A stretch of DNA of 64,000 bases, taken from the NCBI GenBank assembly GCA_963695985.1, contig CAVOIC010000012.1:62001-126000 (forward strand), given 5' to 3'. Shown here piece by piece: positions 27,893-38,237 of the stretch. The notes below the pieces were generated by a model. It worked only from the letters and a program-made list of their open reading frames with translations. It searched no databases and was not told the DNA's origin. The position numbers and the translations under genes are program-made. Each line of letters starts with the position of its first letter. Position 1 is the first letter of the stretch. This DNA comes from DATBVX01 sp963695985 (GTDB lineage Bacteria > Pseudomonadota > Gammaproteobacteria > Steroidobacterales > Steroidobacteraceae).

Positions 27893-30256
27893 TCAGAAGT
27901 CGACGAGCAGGCTCACGCCGTAGGTACGCGGCTGATTGGTCGTGTAGCCCACGCGAGCGAAGCGACCGCGCTCACGGTCAACCGACAGCAGCGCATCTTC
28001 GTCAGTGAGGTTATTGACGAACAGTGCCGCGTGCCAGCGATCCGAGCCGAACCCGAAGCGTGCGTTCAGGATGTCGTAGGCCGGGAGCTCGGGATCGAAC
28101 GTAAACGTCGGCTGAGTCAGCGGGGCGCCGAAGGTGCGCATCGTGAACGTGCCAAAGGTCGGATCCTCATCCGCGATGCGCGAGAACGAGGAGCCCACGT
28201 GCTGGTACGTCAGGTTGACGAAACTCTGCAGGGCCGTCGACCAATCCCAGCTGTACGTAACGCTCGCTGCCGCCTGGAACTCAGGAGAGGTCGGCAGGCG
28301 GTTGCCTTCCTGGATGCCGGCGACCACGTTGCTGGTTCCCGCTTCCGTGATCGTGGAGTCGAGCTCGGCATTCAACCAGGTCGCGGAAATGCCGAAGTCC
28401 CAGTTCAGACTGGGACGCGCAAAGAGCTCCGCCTCGATGCCATAGCTGTGGGCCTTCGGTACGTTGAGCACGACGCGCGAAGAGCAAGTGCCGACGTCGA
28501 CGCCATCCTGCAGGTCTTTGATGTCACTGTAGAAGACGGCCGTGTTGAAGGTGACGCGACCACCGGCGAAGCGCATCTTGGCGCCCAGCTCATAGTTCCA
28601 CAGGGTTTCATCGTCCCAGGTCGGCAGATTGCTGAACGTGGCCAGATCCTGCGCTGAGCACAGCGGCGCGTTCAGAGGATCGTTGATGCCGCCCAGCCGA
28701 AAGCCGCGTGCCACCTGCGCCGTGAAGCTCATGTCATCGTTGGGCGAATAGTCCAGGATGACGCGCGGTGAGAGTCCGTCCGAACTAGTCGAGCCCGGAA
28801 CATTCGCCGCAGGCGCCGAGAAGAATCCCGCAAAGGTCAGCGTGCGGTCTTCATCGAAGTTGTAGTAACGCAGCCCGCCCGTCAACGCCCACTGGTCCGT
28901 GAAGTGCCAGGTGGCCTCGCCGAACGCCGCGTACTGCTTGAACGTGTAGCTCAGGCGCGAGAAGAACGGATTATCGGGGGGCGGATTGCCGACCTGTGCG
29001 GGAGTCTGACCGACGTGGGCAAGCCAGACTGCGTCATAACCGGGAGTCGGCAAATCCTGGCCGTAGTCGCGATCCGTGTGCTGGTAGAAAGCGCCCACCA
29101 GCCAGTCGAGCTTCCCGGTGCCATTCGAAGAGAGACGTAACTCCTGGCTGAAGCTCTGGATGCTGGTCCTGTCGATGAGCTCCGAATTCAGCCTGACTTC
29201 GGCCGGCGTTCCGCCAACGTCGAAGGTCACGCTGCCGGTGAGCTGGCTCGCGTCGCGGTCCACTTCCACGTCACGATCGGTGTAAGAGCTGATCGAAGTC
29301 AGCGTCGCTGAGCCGAAATCGTAGGTGATCTTGAGGTCACCCAAGGTGAATTCATCGGTCAGCCCTTCCTCGAGCTGGGTGAACTGGCGATGCTCACCGA
29401 GCGTGACCGGCGGCTGAGTCGTAGTGTAGGGATTGCCGAGGATGTTGTAGACGTCGATACGCGGATAGCCATCTGTATCGAGCTTCTGGTACACGATGCG
29501 CGGCGTGATCGAGAGGCTCTCCGTGGGCTTGAACAGCACCGCAACGCGCGCGCCGTACTTGTTGCCGCTGTCGACGTTCTCCTTGACGCTAAGGTCCGGC
29601 TGCACGGCGTCGATGAAACCCGGGATCTCGTCGTAGTAGGCGGCGATGCGCAACGCCGCGGTCTCGCCGAACGGAGCATTCAGCATGCCCTTGATGGAGC
29701 CGCCGGTGTCAGCACCCGTACCGTCTGTGAGCGTCGCTTCGGCCGATCCTTCGAAGCGGCCGATCTTGGGCTGCGCCGTGATGTAGCGCAGCGTTCCGGA
29801 TGAGGATCCGGCGCCGAACAGCGTGCCCTGCGGGCCGCGCAGCACTTCCATGCGCTCGAGATCGAAGAGGTCGAGGTCCGGCGTGAACAGCGCGACGGAG
29901 ATCGGCGATTCGTCGAGGTAGACGCCGACCGATTCCTTCACGCCGGGCTGGTCGCGAACGACCTGGCCGGAGCTGATGCCGCGAATGGCCACCTGGCTCT
30001 GGCCCGGGCCGAGGTCGGCGATCGCGAGCCCCGCGACATTGCGCGACAGATCGATGATGTTGTTAGTCCCGGAATTTCGCATCTGCTCGTCGGTTTGCGC
30101 CGCCACCGAAAACGGGACCTCCTGCAAGGTCTGCTCGCGCTTGGTAGCGGTCACGATGAGCTCAGCGATGACCTTGTCCTGCGTCTGCTGCGCGCTCGCC
30201 GCGATGGGAAGCAGCCCGACTGACGCCAAAATCACCAGCGAACTTGCACGTCTCAT
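27893..30256 (-). CDS. TonB-dependent outer-membrane receptor
   Basis: 787 residues. A signal peptide (SLVILASVGLLPIAASAQQ) precedes a TonB-box-like AELIVTATKREQTLQEVP, a plug domain (VAIRGISSGQVVRDQPGV, LEVLRGPQGTLFGAG-like), then a 22-strand-type barrel ending in the aromatic-terminal motif GVSLLVDF. The sequence resembles the broad group of sphingomonad/Xanthomonadales receptors of unknown ligand. It is on the same strand as the SNF transporter and sox genes, 73 bases upstream of the transporter, so it may help bring the amine substrate across the outer membrane. Confidence 0.9.
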   Translation of the reverse strand: MRRASSLVILASVGLLPIAASAQQTQDKVIAELIVTATKREQTLQEVPFSVAAQTDEQMRNSGTNNIIDLSRNVAGLAIADLGPGQSQVAIRGISSGQVVRDQPGVKESVGVYLDESPISVALFTPDLDLFDLERMEVLRGPQGTLFGAGSSSGTLRYITAQPKIGRFEGSAEATLTDGTGADTGGSIKGMLNAPFGETAALRIAAYYDEIPGFIDAVQPDLSVKENVDSGNKYGARVAVLFKPTESLSITPRIVYQKLDTDGYPRIDVYNILGNPYTTTQPPVTLGEHRQFTQLEEGLTDEFTLGDLKITYDFGSATLTSISSYTDRDVEVDRDASQLTGSVTFDVGGTPAEVRLNSELIDRTSIQSFSQELRLSSNGTGKLDWLVGAFYQHTDRDYGQDLPTPGYDAVWLAHVGQTPAQVGNPPPDNPFFSRLSYTFKQYAAFGEATWHFTDQWALTGGLRYYNFDEDRTLTFAGFFSAPAANVPGSTSSDGLSPRVILDYSPNDDMSFTAQVARGFRLGGINDPLNAPLCSAQDLATFSNLPTWDDETLWNYELGAKMRFAGGRVTFNTAVFYSDIKDLQDGVDVGTCSSRVVLNVPKAHSYGIEAELFARPSLNWDFGISATWLNAELDSTITEAGTSNVVAGIQEGNRLPTSPEFQAAASVTYSWDWSTALQSFVNLTYQHVGSSFSRIADEDPTFGTFTMRTFGAPLTQPTFTFDPELPAYDILNARFGFGSDRWHAALFVNNLTDEDALLSVDRERGRFARVGYTTNQPRTYGVSLLVDF

Positions 30257-30273
30257 GTCGATCCCCCCTTGTT

Positions 30274-30304
30274 ACAACAGCCGCGGATCTGGCTGTTGTT
30301 TTTT
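30274..30304 (+). terminator. Intrinsic-terminator-like hairpin with T-tract, read on the plus strand
   Basis: ACAACAGCC (30274-30282) pairs perfectly with GGCTGTTGT (30291-30299) and is followed by six T (30299-30304). This is a textbook Rho-independent terminator for plus-strand transcripts, yet it lies in the leader of the minus-strand TonB receptor, where no plus-strand gene ends. On the minus strand it has an A-tract before the stem, so it would be a leader hairpin or weak terminator after acs. Confidence 0.55.
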
Positions 30305-30406
30305 CATGACGTGGGAGTATGTCTGGAAACTTGCGGCGAGAGAAGCTTCGTCTTGTGCTTAGGCGCGTCGATGTTGCTCGAATGAGACGGCTGGATGCCG
30401 CCGTTG

Positions 30407-32614
30407 CTACTTCTTTTTTCTGCGTGAGCCTCGACGTCGTGCCGCCGCACGCGGCCGAGGTTGCGCACTACTCGCCTTGCCGGGCGCTCGAGACTTGTTC
30501 TGTTTCTGCGACTTGCCTCGTTTGCCCCGCGTCGCGGTCTGCTTTTTTGCACTCGCAGAAACCGCCGTTCGACTGGCACGGGCGGACCTCGCACCCCGGC
30601 TAGCAGCCGACGTCCTGGGCTGCTGATTGCCGGCCGACGTCGCGACCGCACGGTCGACGCCGCGCAGCTGGTCGATGATGGCCGGGTTCTCCAGCGTCGA
30701 TACGTCCTGGGTGATTTCCTCGTCGCGTGCGATGGCGCGCAGGAGCCGGCGCATGATCTTGCCGGAGCGGGTCTTGGGAAGATTGTCGGCAAAACGGATG
30801 TCGTCGGGCTTCGCGATCGCGCCGAGCTGCTCAGACACCCAATCGCGCAGTTCCCTCTCGAAGGCGACCGTGTTGCCGGTGGGGCGCGCGCCCCGGCATA
30901 CCACGTAGGCGAACACGGACTCGCCCTTGATCTCGTGCGGGCGGCCGACGACAGCGGCTTCCGCGATTCGGGCGTGGGCCACGAGCGCGGATTCGATCTC
31001 CATCGTCCCGAGCCGATGACCGGCCACGTTCAGCACGTCATCAATGCGCCCCATGATCCAGTAATAGCCGTCGGCATCACGGTGCGCGCTGTCGCCAGCG
31101 ACGTACAAGCGCCGCTGGAACCGTTCCCAGTAGGTCGAGATGTAGCGCTGGTTGTCGCCCCAGATCGTGCGCAGCATCGATGGCCATGGCTTGCGAATCA
31201 CGAGGAACCCGCCGTGATCGGGCTCGAGCACCGCGTTGCCTTCCTCGTCCACGATGTCCGCGACGATGCCCGGCAGCGGGCGGGTACAGGAACCGGGCTT
31301 GGTGGGCGTGACGCCGGGTATCGGTGAAATCAGGATGCAGCCCGTCTCCGTCTGCCACCACGTGTCAACGATCGGGCAGCGACCTTTGCCGATCACCCGC
31401 TGGTACCACATCCACGCTTCGGGATTGATGGGCTCACCGACGCTGCCAAGCAGCCGCAGCTTGCTCAGGTCGTATCGGCGCGGGTACTCCTCGCCGAGTT
31501 TCATCAGCGCCCTGATCGCGGTGGGTGCGGTGTAGAACACGGTAACGCCGTGCGTCTCGCAGATCTTCCAGAACCGCCCCGCATCCGGAATGGTTGGCGC
31601 GCCTTCGTACATGACGACGGTCGCGCCGTTCGACAGCGGCCCATACGCCACGTAGCTGTGCCCGGTGACCCAGCCGACGTCGGCCGTGCACCAGAAAACA
31701 TCCGAATCGTTGAGGTCGAACACCCACTGACAGGTCACCTTGGCCCCGAGCAAGTAGCCCGCGCTGCAGTGCTGGATACCTTTCGGCTTGCCGGTAGATC
31801 CGGAGGTGTAGAGCAGAAACAGGGGATGTTCAGCGTTGACGAATTCCGGCTCGCAGACGGGCGGTTGTCCGGCTGACGACGTCATGCCACCACAGGTCGC
31901 GGCCCTCCTGCATCGGCACCTTGAATCCCGTGCGCCGGTAGACGATCACCTTCTCGATCGTCGGGCAGCCGCCCGCCAGCGCCTTGTCAGTCGTCGCCTT
32001 GAGGGGAATCACGTGCCCGCCGCGGTTTCCGCCGTCCGCGGTGATGACGACAGGCGTGCTCCCGCGTCCTCGATGCGGTCACGCAAAGACGGCGCAGAAA
32101 AACCACCGAAAACGACTGAGTGCACGGCACCAATGCGCGCGCACGCCAGCATCGCAATCACGATCTCGGGCACCAGCGGCATGTAGATCACGACGCGATC
32201 GCCCTTGTGGATGCCGAGAGCGCGCAGCGCGTTCGCGAACCGGCACACTTCGGAGTGCAGCTCGCGATAGCTCAGGCGCCGCGTATCGCCGGGCTCACCC
32301 TCGAAAATGATCGCAGTCTTGTGCCCGCGTTCCTCGAGGTGTACGTCGAGCACGTTGTAGGCGACGTTGAGGTCGCCATCGATGAACCAGCGGAAGTTCG
32401 GCGCATGATGGTCGTCGAAGGCGATCGAGAACGGCCGATGCCAGACGAGCTGTTCGCGGGCGAGGTCGGCCCAGAAGCCGACGTGATCCTGCGCCGCTTT
32501 GCGTTGCAGGGCTTCGAGGTCCTGCGGCTTGACGCGCGCGTGGGCACGAAATTCGGCGCTGGGTTCAAAAAGCCGGTCCTCGTGCAGGATCGATTCGATG
32601 TTCTTTCTCACCAT
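30407..32614 (-). CDS. acs: Acetyl-CoA synthetase, two compensating apparent frameshifts, basic C-terminal tail
   Basis: The reconstructed protein is about 735 residues against about 650 for the family. N-terminal part: RFVDGDLNVAYN-like segment, IGAVHSVVFGGFS. After a missing base near 32051 the frame continues as IPLKATTDKAL to WWHDVV, then an extra base at 31874 returns to AGQPPVCEPEFVNAEHPLF. The AMP-binding P-loop YTSGSTGKPKG, the WWQTE motif and the Pat-regulated Lys in PKTRSGKIMRR are intact. Beyond the usual end there are about 80 residues rich in Lys, Arg, Ala, Ser and Gly. Acs makes acetyl-CoA from acetate and ATP. Start ATG 32614 gives MVRKNIES; the ribosome site is weak. Both indels are more likely read errors than real. 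Confidence 0.87.
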
Positions 32615-32746
32615 GGCGCTCGTTGTCCTCGGGTCAATGCCGGCGGATGGCTGTCCAACCGTTCGGGGTTCGAGAATAATCTGGCCGGTAAACCTTTTCG
32701 ACCCCACGCCCATCCAATCGGCAGAAACTCGACCAGGGGAAGACTT

Positions 32747-33583
32747 ATGTCCAAGGGATTGCAACTTCTGTTGTGTGCGCTGCTGAGCGCCCTGGCGTTC
32801 CTTGCGGCGCATGCCGATGAGTGCAAGTTCACCGCCAGTCGCAGTGGCCAGGTCTCGGTGGCCGGGGCCACGCGGGTCGAGATCCGTGCCGGGGCGGGCG
32901 ACCTGAAAGTCATGGGCAAGCATGGCGCGGGCGAGGTCTCGGCCACCGGCCGGGCGTGCGCCTCGGCACCGGAGCTCCTCGAGCAGGTCCAGCTCAGGAT
33001 CACGCGCGAGGGCGACGTGATTCACGTCGACGTGCAGATGCCAGACTTGAGCGCGATCAAGCTGAGCAATGCTTACGCGACGCTCGATCTCACGGTCGAT
33101 CTGCCAGACAACCTGCCGCTGGTGGCGATCGATTCCAGCGGCGATGCCAAGTTCCAGCGATTGGCAAGCGCCGACATCAGCGACACCTCCGGCGACCTCA
33201 CCATCGAGGATGTAGCCGGTGATCTCAAGGTGCGCGACAGCTCCGGAGATCTGGAGGTCGAGCGCGTCGCCGGGAATCTGCAGCTCGAGGACAGCTCCGG
33301 CGACATCGAGGTCGAAGGCGTCCAGGGCAATGTCATCGTCAACGCCGACAGCTCCGGATCGATGACACTCCATCAAGTCGGCAAGGGCGTGCACATCGTG
33401 CAGGACAGCTCGGGCGACATCGACATCGTCGACGTCAAAGGCAATGTCGACATCGACTCGGATAGCTCGGGTACCGTCGATGTGCGCCAGGTGGGCGGCA
33501 ACTTCACCCTCACCAACAAGGGCAGCGGCGATGTACGGACCGCCGATATCCACGGCAGCGTTTCGTTGCCGCCGGGGCACTAG
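32747..33583 (+). CDS. DUF4097-like beta-repeat exported protein
   Basis: 278 residues. A Sec signal (LLLCALLSALAFLAAHA) starts the protein; ATG 32747 has GGGGA upstream. From about residue 125 a repeat of roughly 20 residues occurs seven to eight times with the core DSSGD followed by alternating hydrophobic residues and a G-N step (e.g. DSSGDLEVERVAGNL), the pattern of a right-handed beta-helix or DUF4097/adhesin-like solenoid. The N-terminal part has a Cys pair that may form a disulfide. Function unknown. It is divergent from acs across 132 bases. Confidence 0.75.
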   Translation: MSKGLQLLLCALLSALAFLAAHADECKFTASRSGQVSVAGATRVEIRAGAGDLKVMGKHGAGEVSATGRACASAPELLEQVQLRITREGDVIHVDVQMPDLSAIKLSNAYATLDLTVDLPDNLPLVAIDSSGDAKFQRLASADISDTSGDLTIEDVAGDLKVRDSSGDLEVERVAGNLQLEDSSGDIEVEGVQGNVIVNADSSGSMTLHQVGKGVHIVQDSSGDIDIVDVKGNVDIDSDSSGTVDVRQVGGNFTLTNKGSGDVRTADIHGSVSLPPGH

Positions 33584-33645
33584 CAGGCCGGACGCCGCTG
33601 TTCTCGCAGCCCATTCGCGGCCGGATTGCACACCGGCCGTCGGCC

Positions 33646-34533
33646 TCAGTGCCCCAGCTCGGCGAGCAGACGGTCGATCATCGATGCCGCCTGCGCCGCG
33701 TACCCGCCCCCGAACAGGTTCAGATGATTGAGCACGTGATACAGGTTGTAGAGCGTGCGCCGCGTGCCGGCCGCCGGATCGAGCGGCCAGCAGCCGTGGT
33801 AGGCGGTGTAGAAGGCATTGCTGAAGCCACCAAAGAGCCGCGTCATCGCGAGGTCGGTTTCGCGGTCACCGTAGTAGACCGCGGGGTCGAAGATCAGCGG
33901 TGTACCGGCCGCATCGGCGCCCCAGTTTCCGCCCCACAGATCACCGTGCAGGAGCGAAGGAACGGGGCGGTAGCTCGCGAAGAAGGCACCCATCAACTCG
34001 AGCAGCAGTGAACCGCGCTCGTGCAGGCGTCCGGCGTGGCCGTTACGCCGCGCGAGCGCGAGCTGTGCGCGCAGGCGTCGTTCGCGGAAGAACTCGACCC
34101 AATCGGGGCTCCAGGCGTTTGCCTGGGGCGTGCTACCGATGGTGTTGTCGCGCTCCCACCCGAACTGGGCAGCCATCAGGCGGTGCTGCGTCGCGAGCTG
34201 CTCACCGAGCAGCGTTTCGGCCCGGCCGGTGGGCGACGCGAATTCGATCCACTCGAGCGCTAGCCAGGCTGCGGTCGGCGTCGCGCCCGTGGCGCCGACC
34301 TTAGGAACCCTGACTGCCTCAGCGCGTGCCAGTTCTTTAAGCCCGGCGGCTTCGGCCTCGAATGCGCCGAGCGCGTGAACGGCGCCTACCTTGACGAAGA
34401 TGGGCCCGGTGCCGCTTTCCCAACGGAAGCTATCGTTGATGCAGCCACCATGCACGCTCCCGGCGGGCTGGGGCGCGATTTCGGTCGCGAGCGTTTCGGC
34501 GAGGCTTGCCGCAATCGCCGGCCAGTCGTGCAT
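33646..34533 (-). CDS. Fructosamine kinase family protein
   Basis: 295 residues, the family length. Kinase-like landmarks are present: the nucleotide-loop region GGCINDSFRWE, the catalytic loop SLLHGDLWGGNWG (His-Gly-Asp) and LIFDPAVYYGDRETDLAMT for metal binding. These aminoglycoside-phosphotransferase-fold enzymes phosphorylate Amadori products on proteins so they break down, a deglycation role. It is 21 bases after the HNH nuclease gene on the same strand. Confidence 0.9.
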   Translation of the reverse strand: MHDWPAIAASLAETLATEIAPQPAGSVHGGCINDSFRWESGTGPIFVKVGAVHALGAFEAEAAGLKELARAEAVRVPKVGATGATPTAAWLALEWIEFASPTGRAETLLGEQLATQHRLMAAQFGWERDNTIGSTPQANAWSPDWVEFFRERRLRAQLALARRNGHAGRLHERGSLLLELMGAFFASYRPVPSLLHGDLWGGNWGADAAGTPLIFDPAVYYGDRETDLAMTRLFGGFSNAFYTAYHGCWPLDPAAGTRRTLYNLYHVLNHLNLFGGGYAAQAASMIDRLLAELGH

Positions 34534-34554
34534 CGCCGTCCCGGTAGCCGGCGT

Positions 34555-35229
34555 CTACGCGTGCCAGCGTTGCAGGCGATCGTGCAGTGGACTGGTGCGC
34601 GGGAAGTGCGCGCGCAGATACTCCATCTGGTCGGCGAGCACACGGCGGCCCTTGAGGAAGATGTATTCCGCGTACGTCGGAGTGAACGGCACGGCGATCA
34701 GCTGCATCTTCGCCTGCTCGGGAGTGCGCGAAGCCTTGGCGTTATTACAGCGGCGGCAGGCCGCGACGACGTTGGTCCAGCTGTCGGTACCGCCCTGGCT
34801 GAACGGGCGGATGTGGTCGCGCGAGAGCTGCGAGACCGCAAAACGCATGCCGCAGTACATGCAGATCTGGCCGTCGCGGCGGAACAGCGTCTGGTTGTTG
34901 AGCGGCGGGGTGTAGTCGCCACGCAGATTGCCGGGATTGTGCGAATGCCCGATGGTCGCGATGATCGAGCTCACTGCCACGCACGTGCGTCGGCCGCTGC
35001 GCGCGTTCGTGCCGCCGTAAAGCCGGTACAGCAGGCTCCCGGTCGCATAGGCGACCTGCTCCATGTGATAGAGCCGCGCCGCTTCGCGATAATCGATCCA
35101 TTCGAGTGGCATGCCGGACACGTCCGTGCGTAGCACCTGCTGCGATAGCGTGCGTTGGGACGCCGGAACGACGAGCGTCGGCTCATCGTCCCACTCCTGC
35201 AGTACTGCTTTGGCTTCGAGCTTACTCAT
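34555..35229 (-). CDS. HNH endonuclease
   Basis: 224 residues from ATG 35229. The HNH/McrA-type zinc finger is complete: CMYC, then SRDHIRPFSQGG with the catalytic His, and CRRCNNAK. The N-terminal half (LVVPASQRTLSQQVLRTDVSG, EWIDYREAARLYHMEQV) matches the chromosomal HNH proteins common in proteobacteria rather than phage enzymes. Role not established, and no restriction methyltransferase is adjacent. A longer in-frame start would add 40 unconserved residues. Confidence 0.85.
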   Translation of the reverse strand: MSKLEAKAVLQEWDDEPTLVVPASQRTLSQQVLRTDVSGMPLEWIDYREAARLYHMEQVAYATGSLLYRLYGGTNARSGRRTCVAVSSIIATIGHSHNPGNLRGDYTPPLNNQTLFRRDGQICMYCGMRFAVSQLSRDHIRPFSQGGTDSWTNVVAACRRCNNAKASRTPEQAKMQLIAVPFTPTYAEYIFLKGRRVLADQMEYLRAHFPRTSPLHDRLQRWHA

Positions 35230-35330
35230 ATCCCAAGGCCGCCACCGGGTCGACCGACGTGTAAGATACGGCAGGACTGTGCAATAATTCAACGCCGCAA
35301 GCCGTTCAAAGTTAAAGACAAAATTTGGCT

Positions 35331-35352
35331 GCTGTGGCCTCGTGGCCACAGC
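35331..35352 (+). promoter_or_regulatory. Perfect 9-bp hairpin in the pntAA leader
   Basis: GCTGTGGCC (35331-35339) and GGCCACAGC (35344-35352) form a perfect stem with a 4-nt loop, 26 bases before the pntAA start. There is no T-tract. It is either an operator dyad or a leader RNA hairpin close to the ribosome site GGAGG. Confidence 0.45.
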
Positions 35353-35378
35353 TGCGTCAGGTTTCCCTTGGAGGCGAC

Positions 35379-36503
35379 ATGCCAGTGGTGATTGGCGCGC
35401 TTAAAGAGGTCGCGCCAGATGAGTCGCGCGTGGCTCTGGTTCCGGAGGTGGCCGGTAAGCTTGCCGCCCTGGGCGCACGCCTGATGATCGAACGCGGAGC
35501 GGGTGAAGCTGCCCAGTTCCCCGATGCTTCGTTCAAGAACACCGAGTTAGCGCCGACGGCGCAAGCGCTGCTGCAGGCGGCCGATGTGCTGCTCAAGGTC
35601 CAGCCGCCGACGCCGCAAGAGATCGCGGGCCTGCGTAAGGGGACGGTGGTGATCGGGTTCATGCAGGCTCATCAGCGCGCTGACGCCGTGCGCGCCCTGC
35701 GGGATCGGGGCATCACCAGTTTCGCGATGGAGCTCGTGCCACGCATCTCGCGCGCCCAGTCGATGGATGCTCTGTCGTCGCAGGCTGCGGCAGCCGGTTA
35801 CAAGGCGGTGCTCATCGCCGCCAACACGCTCGACAAGTTCTTTCCGATGCTGACGACCGCTGCGGGCACCATTCGGCCCGCGCAGGTCCTCATCGTCGGC
35901 GCGGGAGTGGCGGGTCTGCAAGCCATTGCCACCGCGCGCCGCCTCGGTGCGGTGGTTGAGGCCTACGATGTGCGCAGTGCCACGCGCGACCAGGTCAAAT
36001 CCCTGGGCGCCAAGTTCGTCGAGACCGGTGTGAGTGCAGAGGGCACGGGTGGCTATGCGCGCGAGCTCACGGAAGATGAGAAGCGCAAGCAGCAGGAAGT
36101 GCTCGATCAGCGCATCGCCGCGGCGGACGTGGTCATCACGACAGCCGCCGTACCCGGCCGCGCCGCACCGCGAATCATTGCGCGGGCCGTGGTCGAGCGC
36201 ATGAAGCAAGGCGCCGTGATCGTGGACATCGCCGCCGAGTCAGGCGGCAACTGCGAGCTCACGCGCGCCGGTGAAACCGTGCTCCACCACGGCGTGAAGA
36301 TCGTGGGCCCGGTCAACCTGCCGAGCCAGCTCGCCTACCATGCGAGCGAGATGTACGCGCGCAATCTGTTCAATTTCCTCAAGCCCGCGCTCGACAAGGG
36401 CGAGCTCAGGATCGACTGGAAAGATGAAGTGTTCGCGCAGTCGTGCCTCACGCACGACGGCACGATCCGACACGAAGCAACCCGCAAGATGGTGGAATCA
36501 TGA
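35379..36503 (+). CDS. pntAA: NAD(P) transhydrogenase subunit alpha, part 1
   Basis: 374 residues, the soluble NAD-binding domain I. It opens VVIGALKEVAPDESRVALVPE and has the dinucleotide motif VLIVGAGVAGLQAIATARRLGA, with RDQVKSLGAKFVET after it. ATG 35379 has GGAGG seven bases upstream. Proton-translocating transhydrogenase uses the proton motive force to make NADPH from NADH. The alpha chain is split into two genes (AA, AB), a known arrangement. It overlaps pntAB by four bases. Confidence 0.93.
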   Translation: MPVVIGALKEVAPDESRVALVPEVAGKLAALGARLMIERGAGEAAQFPDASFKNTELAPTAQALLQAADVLLKVQPPTPQEIAGLRKGTVVIGFMQAHQRADAVRALRDRGITSFAMELVPRISRAQSMDALSSQAAAAGYKAVLIAANTLDKFFPMLTTAAGTIRPAQVLIVGAGVAGLQAIATARRLGAVVEAYDVRSATRDQVKSLGAKFVETGVSAEGTGGYARELTEDEKRKQQEVLDQRIAAADVVITTAAVPGRAAPRIIARAVVERMKQGAVIVDIAAESGGNCELTRAGETVLHHGVKIVGPVNLPSQLAYHASEMYARNLFNFLKPALDKGELRIDWKDEVFAQSCLTHDGTIRHEATRKMVES

Positions 36504-36789
36504 TCGACGGCATCATCGCGTTGTACATCTTCATGCTCGCGGCGTTCACCGGCTATGAGGTGATCGCGCGCGTGCCTGTCATCCTGCACACGCCCCTGAT
36601 GTCGGGCTCGAACTTCGTGCACGGCATCGTGCTGGTTGGGGCGATGGTCGCGCTGGGCCAGGCGAATTCCACTCTCGGAATCGTCATCGGCTTCATCGGC
36701 GTAGTGCTCGCCGCCGGCAACGCCGTCGGCGGCTACGTCGTAACCGAACGCATGCTCGAGATGTTCAAGGCCAGCCGGGAGAAGAAGCG

Positions 36790-36793
<4 letters not shown>
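36500..36793 (+). CDS. pntAB: NAD(P) transhydrogenase subunit alpha, part 2
   Basis: 97 residues with three hydrophobic helices (IALYIFMLAAFTGYEVI, FVHGIVLVGAMVALG, LGIVIGFIGVVLAAGNAVGGYVV trimmed here), the membrane domain IIa of transhydrogenase. Its start and stop both overlap neighbours by four bases, so translation of the three pnt genes is coupled. Confidence 0.9.
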
Positions 36794-38190
<1,397 letters not shown>

Positions 38191-38237
38191 GGGGTGGGTT
38201 GCGGCATAATTATGGCTCTGACGTCGGAGGTCCGATC

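Noticed and set aside
33180..33560. Regular spaced repeats that could suggest a CRISPR array or tandem repeat locus
   Set aside because: The repeats are codon-level within the DSSGD protein, vary in sequence and keep the reading frame.
32615..33631. A 340-codon extension upstream of acs on the minus strand
   Set aside because: It is antisense to the DUF4097-like gene and not homologous to Acs N-termini.
34555..35229. HNH nuclease as part of a restriction or defence system
   Set aside because: No methyltransferase, McrBC or other defence genes nearby, and neighbours are housekeeping genes.
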